DNA of 64,000 nucleotides, taken from assembly GCF_018613325.1 (NCBI RefSeq), contig NZ_JAGGQJ010000004.1, positions 310,001-374,000 of the forward strand. The letters run 5' to 3'. A model generated the notes under the pieces. It made no database searches and was not told where the DNA came from. It worked only from the letters and a program-made list of their open reading frames with translations. This stretch comes from Bacillus sp. ISL-34. GTDB lineage: Bacteria > Bacillota > Bacilli > Bacillales > DSM-1321. Both the position numbers and the translations under genes were made by a program. Positions 1 through 11,934 of this stretch are shown here, one piece after another; the first letter of the stretch is position 1, and every line of letters starts with the position of its first letter.

Positions 1-150
1 CGAGTCCAAGGGAGACCCCGGCGCAAAAGCGCCGAGGAGGCTCCCGGACCGCCCGTGGAAAGCGAGTGCCTGAAGTGGAAAGTGACGTTCAAATTTTGAA
101 AACCTAAAAAACTGTAGACAAACTTAATGATCATCCAGTTTGTCTACAGT
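1..150 (+). repeat. Dispersed palindromic composite repeat, copy 1 (5' end cut by window)
   Basis: A GC-rich block at 1-90 is followed by an AT-rich spacer and a perfect hairpin at 111-150 (14-bp arms with ACTGTAGACAAACT, 12-nt loop). The same composite occurs in reverse orientation at about 32294-32513. The small hairpin GGCGC-AAAA-GCGCC at 20-33 corresponds to GACGC-AAAGA-GCGTC in the other copy, a paired base change. Blocks of this kind, with phrases like GGAGGCTCCCGG and GGAAAGCGAGTGCCTG, are familiar from Bacillaceae intergenic regions. No coding potential is evident in it. Confidence 0.8.
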
Positions 151-182
151 CTGCAACCTAATTTAATTCAGGCCGTTTTTTT

Positions 183-338
183 ATGTTTAATCAAGAAAGT
201 GAAGGGTATAGAGATAATGAAGGTAATGAAATGATACACAAATTTGAAAGGATGGTTCACTATCAATACTCTGGATTTAAATGTAACAAGCGAAATGGAA
301 AAGGCGATGCAGTCTTCACATGGGGTTGGCTACAGTGA
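183..338 (+). other. Possible small ORF, 51 aa, perhaps a remnant
   Basis: An ATG at 183 opens a 51-codon frame ending with TGA at 338. A second frame, 244-447 (67 codons from TTG, or from ATG 250), overlaps it and continues with a charged segment rich in Glu, Arg and Lys. Neither has a convincing ribosome binding site, and the two frames together could be one gene split by a frameshift. I do not recognise the product. It could equally be chance coding. Confidence 0.2.
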
Positions 339-450
339 GTACAGTAGAAACTTAGACCTCCGTATCGAGGTTGAGAAAGAACGGGATAGGGAACATGTAA
401 AGTGCAACAAAATGGTCCAGGACCTGCAACGTAAAATTCACGGCTAAGCA

Positions 451-898
451 TATAAAAGAGTTCTTTAAAAGATCGGTCTGTAGAGGTAAAATGGAAAGTG
501 GTCCATAAAATAAGGGTTTCCTTATTGGATAAACTTACATAATACCTGACAGTCCGATTTTTTTCTTTTTAAAGCGGAACGTTCATACCTTGCAATCGAA
601 TGCTTCGGACATATATTAATAAGGACGAAGGTTTGCCGAATAATAAGATAATTTTAACAAAAGCTAAAATAAGTATGGATATGCAGTAAACAGGCTATAT
701 CTGTTAGTATTGTAGGAATAGGACAGGTTTTTAACATGGCAGAAGTAGAAACCCCTATCTATTTAGTTGATTCTAAATTGGATTTGTTATAAAATTGGAA
801 TGAGAATAAAGTGAGAATGCTTTTACGAAAATTATAGTAAAGAAAGTAATCTTTACTTTCTGGTAATAAAATTGGAATTAGTTCACGGAGGTATTATT
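451..898. other. Intergenic stretch upstream of sufC
   Basis: About 450 bases without a supported gene. A short open frame around 732-791, whose peptide begins MAEVETPIYLVD, has no clear ribosome binding site. A weak sigma-A-like pair is TTGTTA at 785-790 and TAAAGT 17 bases later. A 9-bp inverted repeat AGAAAGTAA-TCT-TTACTTTCT lies at 841-861, just upstream of the sufC ribosome binding site, and could be an operator or leader hairpin. No riboswitch is recognised. Confidence 0.4.
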
Positions 899-1684
899 AT
901 GTCAGCTTCTACATTAACGGTTAAAGATCTTCACGTATCAATTGAAGGTAAAGAGATTTTAAAAGGGGTAAACCTTGAAGTTAAAGGTGGAGAAATCCAT
1001 GCGATCATGGGACCAAATGGAACTGGTAAATCCACTTTATCATCAGCGATCATGGGTCACCCTAAATATGAAGTAACTAGCGGAAGCATCACATTCGATG
1101 GTGAAGATGTATTGGAAATGGAAGTAGACGAGCGCGCTCGTGTCGGTCTATTCCTAGCTATGCAATATCCAAGTGAAATCAGCGGTGTTACAAATGCAGA
1201 CTTCTTACGTTCTTCCATTAACGCACGCCGTGAAGAAGGCGATGAAATTTCATTGATGAAATTCATCCGTCAAATGGATCAAAAAATGGAATTCCTTGAA
1301 ATGGATGAAGATATGGCGCAACGTTATTTGAATGAAGGTTTCTCCGGCGGAGAGAAAAAACGCAACGAGATTCTTCAATTAATGATGATCCAACCTAAAA
1401 TTGCAATCCTTGATGAGATTGATTCAGGTCTAGATATCGATGCACTTAAAGTCGTTTCAAAAGGAATCAACCAAATGCGCGGAGAAGACTTTGGATGCTT
1501 GATCATCACCCACTACCAACGTCTATTAAATTACATCACTCCTGATTTTGTACATGTAATGATGCAAGGACGTGTCGTAAAATCAGGCGGTCCTGAACTT
1601 GCTGCCCGCTTGGAAGCGGAAGGTTATGATTGGATCAAACAAGAATTGGGCATTGAAGACGAAACTGTTGGCGAAGAAGCGTAA
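899..1684 (+). CDS. sufC: Fe-S cluster assembly ATPase SufC
   Basis: SufC is the ABC-type ATPase of the SufBCD scaffold, the cytosolic complex that assembles Fe-S clusters. The 261-residue product has the Walker A motif GPNGTGKST at residues 38-46, the signature SGGEKKR at 149-155 and the Walker B Asp-Glu at about 172-173. The ATG at 899 is chosen over an in-frame TTG at 872 because GGAGGT lies a few bases before it and the resulting length matches the family. It opens a tight sufC-sufD-sufS-sufU-sufB operon with sufD 15 bases downstream. There is no membrane segment, as expected for this soluble ABC protein. Confidence 0.97.
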   Translation: MSASTLTVKDLHVSIEGKEILKGVNLEVKGGEIHAIMGPNGTGKSTLSSAIMGHPKYEVTSGSITFDGEDVLEMEVDERARVGLFLAMQYPSEISGVTNADFLRSSINARREEGDEISLMKFIRQMDQKMEFLEMDEDMAQRYLNEGFSGGEKKRNEILQLMMIQPKIAILDEIDSGLDIDALKVVSKGINQMRGEDFGCLIITHYQRLLNYITPDFVHVMMQGRVVKSGGPELAARLEAEGYDWIKQELGIEDETVGEEA

Positions 1685-1699
1685 GTAGGAGGATTTGCA

Positions 1700-4648
<2,949 letters not shown>

Positions 4649-4703
4649 TTAAATTAAAATGAGCTGTTGTAATTCAGCCATTTGAAATGGAGGAATACGA
4701 GCT

Positions 4704-6101
4704 ATGGCAAAGAAAATGCCTGAAATCGGCGATTATAAATATGGCTTTGCGGATAAAGATGTTTCCATCTTCCGTTCAAAGCGTGGTCTGACAAAAGAAA
4801 TCGTGGAAGAAATTTCTCGAATGAAGGATGAACCGCAATGGATGCTTGATTTCCGTTTGAAATCATTGGAGCATTTTTACAACATGCCAATGCCTCAATG
4901 GGGCGGCGACATGCAGAGCCTGAACTTTGATGAAATCACATACTATGTTAAGCCATCAGAGAAATCAGAGAAATCTTGGGATGAAGTTCCTGATGAAATC
5001 AAACAGACTTTTGATAAATTGGGAATTCCTGAAGCAGAACAAAAATATCTTGCTGGCGTATCTGCTCAATATGAATCAGAAGTGGTTTACCATAGCATGA
5101 AAGTAGAATTGGAAGATTTGGGTATCGTGTTTAAAGATACGGACTCAGCACTTCGTGAAAATGAAGATATCTTCCGTGAGCACTTTGGAAAAACGATTCC
5201 GCCCACAGACAATAAATTCTCGGCATTGAACTCGGCAGTTTGGTCAGGTGGATCTTTCATCTATGTACCAAAAGGCGTTAAAGTGGATACTCCGCTTCAA
5301 GCTTATTTCCGGATCAACTCTGAAAACATGGGGCAATTCGAACGTACGCTAATCGTTGTTGATGAAGGCGCATCCGTTCACTATGTGGAAGGTTGTACAG
5401 CTCCTGTTTATACAACTAACTCCCTTCATAGTGCGGTTGTTGAAATCGTCATTAAGAAAGATGCTTACTGCCGTTACACGACGATCCAAAACTGGGCAAA
5501 CAACGTGTTTAACCTGGTTACGAAACGTGCGGTTTGTGACGCTAACGCAACAATGGAATGGATTGATGGTAACATCGGTTCCAAATTGACAATGAAATAT
5601 CCTGCTGTCATCTTAAAAGGTGAAGGCGCTCGCGGCATGACATTATCGATTGCCATTGCCGGTAAAGGCCAACACCAAGATGCTGGAGCAAAAATGATTC
5701 ACCTAGCGCCAAATACATCTTCAACTATTGTATCAAAATCAATTTCTAAACAGGGCGGTAAAGTAACATACCGTGGTATCGTTCATTTCGGACGTAAAGC
5801 GGATGGAGCTCGTTCCAACATTGAATGTGATACATTAATCATGGATAATCAGTCTACATCTGATACAATCCCTTACAATGAAATCTTGAATGATAACATT
5901 TCCCTTGAACACGAAGCGAAGGTTTCCAAAGTATCTGAAGAACAATTGTTCTACTTGATGAGCCGCGGGATTTCTGAGCAAGAAGCAACGGAAATGATCG
6001 TAATGGGCTTCATCGAACCATTTACAAAAGAACTTCCAATGGAATATGCGGTTGAAATGAACCGTCTGATCAAGTTCGAAATGGAAGGCTCCATCGGATA
6101 A
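4704..6101 (+). CDS. sufB: Fe-S cluster scaffold protein SufB
   Basis: SufB is the main scaffold subunit of the SufBC2D complex, on which nascent Fe-S clusters are assembled. The 465-residue length is standard. The sequence shows conserved SufB blocks such as [15 protein letters not shown] and [12 protein letters not shown] near the C terminus. The ATG at 4704 follows TGGAGGA. The gene ends the operon and is followed by a strong hairpin terminator at 6149-6184. Separation of sufB from sufC/D by sufS and sufU is the normal order in Bacillus. Confidence 0.97.
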   Translation: MAKKMPEIGDYKYGFADKDVSIFRSKRGLTKEIVEEISRMKDEPQWMLDFRLKSLEHFYNMPMPQWGGDMQSLNFDEITYYVKPSEKSEKSWDEVPDEIKQTFDKLGIPEAEQKYLAGVSAQYESEVVYHSMKVELEDLGIVFKDTDSALRENEDIFREHFGKTIPPTDNKFSALNSAVWSGGSFIYVPKGVKVDTPLQAYFRINSENMGQFERTLIVVDEGASVHYVEGCTAPVYTTNSLHSAVVEIVIKKDAYCRYTTIQNWANNVFNLVTKRAVCDANATMEWIDGNIGSKLTMKYPAVILKGEGARGMTLSIAIAGKGQHQDAGAKMIHLAPNTSSTIVSKSISKQGGKVTYRGIVHFGRKADGARSNIECDTLIMDNQSTSDTIPYNEILNDNISLEHEAKVSKVSEEQLFYLMSRGISEQEATEMIVMGFIEPFTKELPMEYAVEMNRLIKFEMEGSIG

Positions 6102-6148
6102 TAACCGAATGGCCTGCCTGTAAGGCGATTTAGAATAACCATTCATAC

Positions 6149-6184
6149 AAAAGCCTGCCGGGTCTGTCTGGCAGGCTTTTTGTT
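6149..6184 (+). terminator. Rho-independent terminator of the suf operon
   Basis: The arms AAGCCTGCC (6151-6159) and GGCAGGCTT (6170-6178) pair perfectly and run into TTTTTG. It lies 48 bases after sufB. Confidence 0.9.
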
Positions 6185-6278
6185 TTGATATTCGACAACG
6201 CTTATACCAAGATTAGATGTGGCTCAATAAGGGTAAAAAATAATAAATGCGGCCTGTCCCGAAGGAGTGATGATGCAG

Positions 6279-7127
6279 ATGATTTATGTTGGTGTGACCG
6301 GTTGGGGAGATCATGATAGTTTGTATCATGGCGGTGTGTCCCAACGTGATAAACTCAAAGAGTACGGGGCTCATTTTCCCATTGTGGAGGTGGATGCCTC
6401 ATTTTATGCAGTCCAGCCAAAGAGGAACAGTGAAAAGTGGGTATCCGAGACGCCAGCATCATTCCAGTTTGTCGTTAAAGCTTATCAAGGGATGACAGGA
6501 CATCAGCGTGGGGAAATCCCCTTTGAAAGTAAGAAGGAGATGTTCAAGGCATTTTGCGACTCTCTGGAAGCTTATAAGAAGTCCGGTAAGCTGGCGATGG
6601 TCTTATTTCAGTTTCCGCCATGGTTTGATTGTAAACGTGAAAATGTGAATTACCTGCGATGGTGCAAAGCGGAAATGGGCGATATTCCAGCAGCCATAGA
6701 ATTTCGGAATCAAAGCTGGTACAGGCCCAACGTAGTCCAGCAAACTTTGGACTTTATCGAAAAGGAAGGCTGGATTCATACTGTATGCGATGAGCCGCAG
6801 GCTGGAGAGGGATCCATTCCTGTCGTTCTGCATGTCACCGATAAAGATAAAACCCTGATACGCTTTCATGGCCGTAACCTGCATGGTTGGCAAAGGCCTG
6901 CTTCGGGGGATAATTGGCGTGAGGTCAGGTACTTATATAGATATAATCAGCAGGAATTGACTGAATGGGTGGAGAAGATCAGGATATTGGAAAAGGAATC
7001 CAAGGATATATATGTCCTGTTCAATAATAACTCAGGTGGAGATGCCGCTGATAATGCTAAACAAATGATTGAGCTGCTTGGTATAGAATATGAAGGACTG
7101 GCTCCTAAGCAGCTTGGTTTGTTTTAA
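6279..7127 (+). CDS. yunF: DUF72 family protein YunF
   Basis: This is a DUF72-family protein like B. subtilis YunF; the biochemical activity is not established. The product of about 282 residues has the expected TIM-barrel-type blocks: GVTGWGDHDS near the N terminus, EVDASFYA, FQFPPWF, PAAIEFRN and the C-terminal YVLFNNNSGG. AAGGAG at 6262-6267 precedes three in-frame ATGs (6270, 6273, 6279). I chose 6279, which gives the usual MIYVG start, but the others are possible. It is the first gene of a yunF-yunE-yunD-yunC series. Confidence 0.85.
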   Translation: MIYVGVTGWGDHDSLYHGGVSQRDKLKEYGAHFPIVEVDASFYAVQPKRNSEKWVSETPASFQFVVKAYQGMTGHQRGEIPFESKKEMFKAFCDSLEAYKKSGKLAMVLFQFPPWFDCKRENVNYLRWCKAEMGDIPAAIEFRNQSWYRPNVVQQTLDFIEKEGWIHTVCDEPQAGEGSIPVVLHVTDKDKTLIRFHGRNLHGWQRPASGDNWREVRYLYRYNQQELTEWVEKIRILEKESKDIYVLFNNNSGGDAADNAKQMIELLGIEYEGLAPKQLGLF

Positions 7128-7210
7128 GAGGATATATAATTAAATAAAGAGATGATGTGACAAGCTAGTAGAGGTTATATCCTTACAAACAGGTAAAGGC
7201 GGATTTCTTC

Positions 7211-8038
7211 ATGGTATGGATAGTATTAGTGGGTATTGGATTATTTGCGGGAGCAATCGGCGCTCTTGTCGGTCTGGGCGGCGGCATCATCATTGTGCCT
7301 TCTCTCTTATATTTAGGCACATCTACAAATTTTATCGATGAGCTGACTCCTCAGGTCGCCGTAGGTGTTTCAACCGTAATCATGATTTTTACCGGCTTAT
7401 CTTCCACTTTATCTTATTTAAAACATAAAGTGGTGGATTATAAGGCCGGCTTAATCTTTTTTATTGGCAGTGCACCTGGTGGAATAATAGGGGCCTATGT
7501 GAATCAAAACCTTAACGCCGAAGCGTTTTCATTATACTTTGGAATTTTCATGGTTTTCATGGCTATCGTGTTATTGGTGAAAAATCGTTTGAAGCCAGTG
7601 CTTTTCAAGACTGGAAAAGGGAAAATAGTGAAAACGTATAAAACTGAAAATGGACATTCATTTTCTTATGGTTACCACCCCCTGTTAGCTGTATTGATTT
7701 CTTTTGTGGTGGGATTCAGCTCCGGGTTATTTGGAATTGGCGGTGGGGCCTTAATGGTTCCCGTCATGATGCTTCTTTTCTTCTTCCCTCCGCATATGGC
7801 TGTAGCGACTTCGATGTTCATGGTATTTCTATCTTCCATCACAAATTCGATTACGCATATTTCCCTTGGAAATGTAAATTGGCCATATGCTTTTGCCCTG
7901 ATTCCGGGTGCATGGTTCGGTGCTAAATTGGGCGCATTCATCAATACGCGCCTAAAGAGTGCGTCGCTGGAAAATATGTTGAAAATAGTGCTGATAATCA
8001 TTGGTTTACGTCTTATATACCAAGGTATTACAGGATAA
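7211..8038 (+). CDS. yunE: TauE/SafE (TSUP) family membrane permease YunE
   Basis: This polytopic membrane protein of 275 residues belongs to the TSUP family, which exports or imports sulfur-containing anions; its own substrate is unknown. Two glycine-rich repeats typical of the family are visible: ALVGLGGGIIIVP near residue 18 and GLFGIGGGALMVPVM near residue 175. About eight hydrophobic segments are separated by a basic cytoplasmic loop (residues 125-155). AAAGGCGG precedes the ATG by about 8 bases. It is followed closely by yunD, so cotranscription is likely. Confidence 0.88.
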   Translation: MVWIVLVGIGLFAGAIGALVGLGGGIIIVPSLLYLGTSTNFIDELTPQVAVGVSTVIMIFTGLSSTLSYLKHKVVDYKAGLIFFIGSAPGGIIGAYVNQNLNAEAFSLYFGIFMVFMAIVLLVKNRLKPVLFKTGKGKIVKTYKTENGHSFSYGYHPLLAVLISFVVGFSSGLFGIGGGALMVPVMMLLFFFPPHMAVATSMFMVFLSSITNSITHISLGNVNWPYAFALIPGAWFGAKLGAFINTRLKSASLENMLKIVLIIIGLRLIYQGITG

Positions 8039-8054
8039 ACGAGGAGGAGAAATG

Positions 8055-9440
8055 ATGTCAGAAATCATTCATTTATATCACACCAATGATCTCCATAGTC
8101 ATTTTGAGAATTGGCCTCGTATTGATAAGTTTCTTAAAGAAAGAAGACAACTTCATCAAGAAACGGGAGAAGAAGCGATCATACTGGATATAGGCGATCA
8201 TGTGGACCGCTGGCATCCATATACAGAAGGTACGTTAGGTAAAGGAAATATTGAACTGCTGAATGAAGCGGGCTACCAATATGTGACCATCGGCAATAAT
8301 GAAGGGATCACTTTACCTCATGATGCGTTAGACTCCTTATATGATCAGGCAAGGTTCAAGGTCTTGGCAGCCAATATTTATTACGGTGATAATGAAAGGC
8401 CGGAATGGGCGCTGCCATATTGGATACATACAACGGTAAAAGGCACCAAGATTGCCATGATAGGTTTGACAGCCTTTTTTCAAAAATTTTATTCTGCGAT
8501 GGGCTGGGAAATAACAGAACCATTCGTGGAGTTAAAGGCACAGCTTGAAAGGGTCAAAACAGAGGCGGATGTCATCATTATCCTTTCCCACCTGGGCATC
8601 CATGATGATGAGAGGATGGCAGAGGACTTTCCGGAGATTGACATCATACTTGGCGCGCATACCCACCACATCCTTCACCAGGGGAAATTGATCAATGATA
8701 CACTCCTTTGCGGTGCAGGGAAATATGGTTTCTTTGTTGGACAGGTGGAAATGACCGTCAATCAGGAAAGGAAAATTAGCCAGAAGAGTGCCATTCTTTA
8801 TGATACCAATGACTTTTTGGAATTGGAGAATGAACGGTCATGGATTGAAGAGATATACCAGGCCGGAGGGGAGACGCTAAAACAGGTTGCGGTGGACTTA
8901 CCAAAAGCACTTGATAATGATTGGTTCAAAGTAAGTCCTTTGACGGAAATCCTAGGGGAGGCCCTGAGGGAGTGGAGTCAGGCGGATTGTTCCTTTTTGA
9001 ATGCCGGTCTTTTGCTTGAAGGGCTGCCCGAGGGACCTGTCACAAAAGGGGATATTCACAGAATCTGTCCGCACCCCATCAATCCTTGCGTCGTTGAAGT
9101 TAATGGGAATGAATTAAAAGAAATCTTAATGCAATCGAGAAATGAGGAATGGCCTCATATTCAGGTGAAAGGTTTCGGGTTCCGCGGAAATATCATGGGA
9201 GTCATGCATTATGATCAAATTGAGTTTAACGAAATGGAGAATGGTATCGTAAAAGGGATTCTTATAAAAGGAGAGAAACTGCAGGCGGATAAGTCCTATA
9301 AACTGGCCATACCTGATATGTTTACGTTTGGGCATTTCTTTCCAAGTATCCAGCGCTCCAATCGCAAGAAATACCTACTGCCGGAATTCTTACGGGATAT
9401 CCTTTTATGGAAGCTGAAAAAAATATACACAAACGCCTAA
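8055..9440 (+). CDS. yunD: Metallophosphoesterase / 5'-nucleotidase family protein YunD
   Basis: YunD is a calcineurin-like metallophosphatase fused to a C-terminal 5'-nucleotidase domain, so a nucleotide or related phosphoester is the probable substrate. Metal-binding motifs are present: HTNDLHSH near residue 8, DIGDHVDRW, GNNEG, SHLG and GAHTHH. There is no signal peptide, so the protein of about 461 residues should be cytosolic, unlike exported UshA-type enzymes. AGGAGGAG precedes two adjacent ATGs at 8052 and 8055; the second has the better spacing. Confidence 0.9.
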   Translation: MSEIIHLYHTNDLHSHFENWPRIDKFLKERRQLHQETGEEAIILDIGDHVDRWHPYTEGTLGKGNIELLNEAGYQYVTIGNNEGITLPHDALDSLYDQARFKVLAANIYYGDNERPEWALPYWIHTTVKGTKIAMIGLTAFFQKFYSAMGWEITEPFVELKAQLERVKTEADVIIILSHLGIHDDERMAEDFPEIDIILGAHTHHILHQGKLINDTLLCGAGKYGFFVGQVEMTVNQERKISQKSAILYDTNDFLELENERSWIEEIYQAGGETLKQVAVDLPKALDNDWFKVSPLTEILGEALREWSQADCSFLNAGLLLEGLPEGPVTKGDIHRICPHPINPCVVEVNGNELKEILMQSRNEEWPHIQVKGFGFRGNIMGVMHYDQIEFNEMENGIVKGILIKGEKLQADKSYKLAIPDMFTFGHFFPSIQRSNRKKYLLPEFLRDILLWKLKKIYTNA

Positions 9441-9501
9441 CGCTATATCACGGTTTCGCCCTTTTTTTCATAAAGTATGGGGAAGAAAGGGGCGAAACCA
9501 A

Positions 9502-9804
9502 TTGATTAACATGATACCAATAATTCTTGATAATCATACATTCCTAGCCATTTCTGTCCGACTTCCAAAAACGAATTTACTTGCTGTCGCGTCCGAAAAA
9601 GGGTATATAATGTGCGGTGCGTTAGATGTTGGACTGCTGAATGATAAATTGAAAGATCGTAAAATCCTTGCAGGGAGGGCCACAGGAGTAAAATCGATTG
9701 AAGAGCTATTAGAAGCGCCGCTTGAATCGGTTACCTGGGAGGCTGTGGAAAAGGGCATTCATCCAGGAATGATTGGTAAAGAGGCATTAATCAAAATGAT
9801 TTGA
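9502..9804 (+). CDS. yunC: DUF1805 family protein YunC
   Basis: This 100-residue protein belongs to the DUF1805 family and resembles B. subtilis YunC; no function is established. The segment GYIMCGALDVGLLNDKL is characteristic, and a glycine-rich AGRATGV motif follows. A TTG start at 9502 is preferred because it gives the family-typical MINMIPI N terminus and lies behind AAAGGGG; an ATG at 9511 is the alternative. No clear terminator is seen, only a T-rich region at 9810-9850. Confidence 0.85.
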   Translation: MINMIPIILDNHTFLAISVRLPKTNLLAVASEKGYIMCGALDVGLLNDKLKDRKILAGRATGVKSIEELLEAPLESVTWEAVEKGIHPGMIGKEALIKMI

Positions 9805-9977
9805 AAAGGCGGGCTTTCTTTTTTTTCAGAAGGGGGCCTTATTTTTTTATCAAGAAAATGCTGATATTTTTTCAATTAATATGTTCAAACAGATTCATTT
9901 ATCAAAATATTTTCCGATAATCTTTATAAAGGAAAGAAACGGTTTGATTTACAAATATTGAATGATGGGGTACAAGT

Positions 9978-11074
9978 ATGAGGTTAGCTATTACAAAGTC
10001 CCTAAGCCCTGGAGCAAGGCTCCGTAAAAACATCTATAATGAGCGGGCCATGTCCTATTGTGCGAGGGTCTTACATTAACGCAGAAAATGATCAATCGAC
10101 TGGTGTCCCTTAATATACCCTTTGTTTATATTCAAGATTCCAGGACGGATGACATCATTACAATGCCCCCAGTGTCCGGGAAACTTAGAAGAGAAGCCAT
10201 TAATACGATTGAAACCACTTTCCTGGACATGAAAAACAAAATGAACCTTGATGGATCATTCACGATAGAGCAGGCTAACGTCAAGTTCACTCAAATAGTC
10301 CGGAACATCATGAACGAGCTGAAAAGGAATAAAGAGTTAATGACTTTATTGGCTGACGTTTATACATACGATGACTATATCTTTACTCATTCCTTCAATG
10401 TGACCTTATATACCCTTGCGATCGGGATGGAATTGAATATCAATAATAAGAATCTCGAAATTCTTGGGCTGGGTGCGATTTTCCATGATGTCGGCAAAAT
10501 GCTCGTGCCTTTGGAAATCCTCCGTAAACCCGATAAGCTGACTGAAAAGGAGTTTGAACAAATCCAAAAACATGCCGATTACGGATTTCATCTAATCAAA
10601 AATGTTCATACCGTTTCACTTTTAGTTGCGAATTGTGCCTATCAGCACCATGAAAGGTTAGATGGATCTGGATATCCCCGTGGGATAAAAGGGGATGAAA
10701 TCCATTATTTCGGGAAGATCCTTGCCGTTGCCGATGTGTTTGATGCCGTGACCTCCAATCGGGTTTACCGTAAGGCCATGCTGCCGCATCAGGGGTTGGA
10801 AGTCCTTTATGCCGGAGTCGGGAAAAAGTTCGACAATACGATCATCGAGGCTTTCCGGAGGGCGGTTGCCATTTATCCTAATGGTCTATCCGTAGAATTG
10901 AATGATGGAAGGAAAGGGGTAGTATCCGCACAAAATGAGGGGATAGGGGACCGCCCCATGATAAGGATACTAGAAGAAGCTGGGGAGCGGATAAAAGTGC
11001 CTTATGAAGTGGACTTGAATAAAAACCTCCATTTGCTCATCATGAAATGTTTCAAAATACAAGAACCAGCCTAA
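9978..11074 (+). pseudogene. HD-GYP domain phosphohydrolase gene with a 5' frameshift
   Basis: HD-GYP proteins hydrolyse cyclic di-GMP. The intact frame from 10058 encodes a complete domain: HDVGKMLVP, HHERLDGSGYP and the DVFDAVTS/RVYR segment. Homologues begin further upstream, and an ATG at 9978 behind GATGGGG opens a matching N terminus (MRLAITKSL, KNIYNER). That frame stops at TAA 10077-10079. Adding one base to the GGG run at 10045-10047 restores NERGHVLLCEGL and joins both frames. Either the gene is frameshifted or the assembly has a homopolymer error. A TTG at 10058 would give a 338-residue protein lacking the first ~27 residues. Confidence 0.75.
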
Positions 11075-11096
11075 CCTCAAGGATAAGCTGGATTTT

Positions 11097-11846
11097 TCAT
11101 TCCTTGTTTTCCTTCATGATCGCAGGTGCCACCGAACCGTTTCCGTTACTAAAATAACTTGGAACATCACCTTCGATCAGCAGGCTTCCGACTGTCACTT
11201 CCTGACTCACCTTGGTCTCCTTTGTGAATGAGGGGATGACGATTTGAATATTGACATCAAAATCCACAATCAATTCATAATAAACATTATTGATGCCTGC
11301 GTTTGTCAGTTTTGTCCTCAAATCCGATTCAACATTTCCGATGACTGACATTTTCACTGGGATTTCAGGTCCGTAATTGGAAAGGAGGTTATTCCCGGTT
11401 ACGACACCAAATGGTATATAATAGACCACACTTTTATATTGTTCATCATTTATTTTGGCTGAACCTGTTTTAAAAGGGTTTCCCTGTTTGATGCCAAGCT
11501 TCTTTTGAATATCCTTCGTTATGTTAGCCCGCAATTCACTGTATATGACCGGATTGAAGCTATAGGAGGAACTGGAGTCCTTACCCCCCTTATTGTTGGT
11601 GATGATTTTGTTCATATCAACCTTGGCTATATTCTCATCAACCGATTCATGAATCGTTTCCGTTGCAATCCGTTTAATTTCATATTCGGCTACACTCATG
11701 ATCACGGGTTCGATTGATTTGTCCACGTACCAAAGAGTCATGATGCTTGATATGATAAACAGGATAAAAGAATAGAGAAATACTTTTCGGGTGGGAAGAG
11801 GCCCCTTTTTTTTGAATTTCTTCGGTCGAAATCTTTTTCGGAACAC
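11097..11846 (-). CDS. yunB: Sporulation protein YunB
   Basis: YunB is a mother-cell sporulation protein required for normal spores in B. subtilis. The 249-residue product has a strongly basic N terminus (RKRFRPKKFKKK), one transmembrane segment at about residues 22-42, and an outside domain typical of the family, including EYEIKRIAT and GNNLLSNYGPEIPV. Its 3' end converges on the HD-GYP gene. Downstream of its own start lies a short gap before lytH, which is in the same orientation and is also a sporulation gene. Confidence 0.92.
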   Translation of the reverse strand: MFRKRFRPKKFKKKGPLPTRKVFLYSFILFIISSIMTLWYVDKSIEPVIMSVAEYEIKRIATETIHESVDENIAKVDMNKIITNNKGGKDSSSSYSFNPVIYSELRANITKDIQKKLGIKQGNPFKTGSAKINDEQYKSVVYYIPFGVVTGNNLLSNYGPEIPVKMSVIGNVESDLRTKLTNAGINNVYYELIVDFDVNIQIVIPSFTKETKVSQEVTVGSLLIEGDVPSYFSNGNGSVAPAIMKENKE

Positions 11847-11903
11847 GCTTTAGCCCCCTTTACTAATACCTATGCATCAAGTTCAGGGGTTTATGTTCGA
11901 ATC

Positions 11904-11934
11904 AAAAAAAAGCAGCGTAAAAATTCACGCCGCT
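11904..11934 (-). terminator. Terminator of lytH
   Basis: On the minus strand AGCGGCGT and ACGCTGCT (one wobble pair) flank an 8-base loop and run into TTTTTTTT. The stem overlaps the lytH stop codon. Confidence 0.75.
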
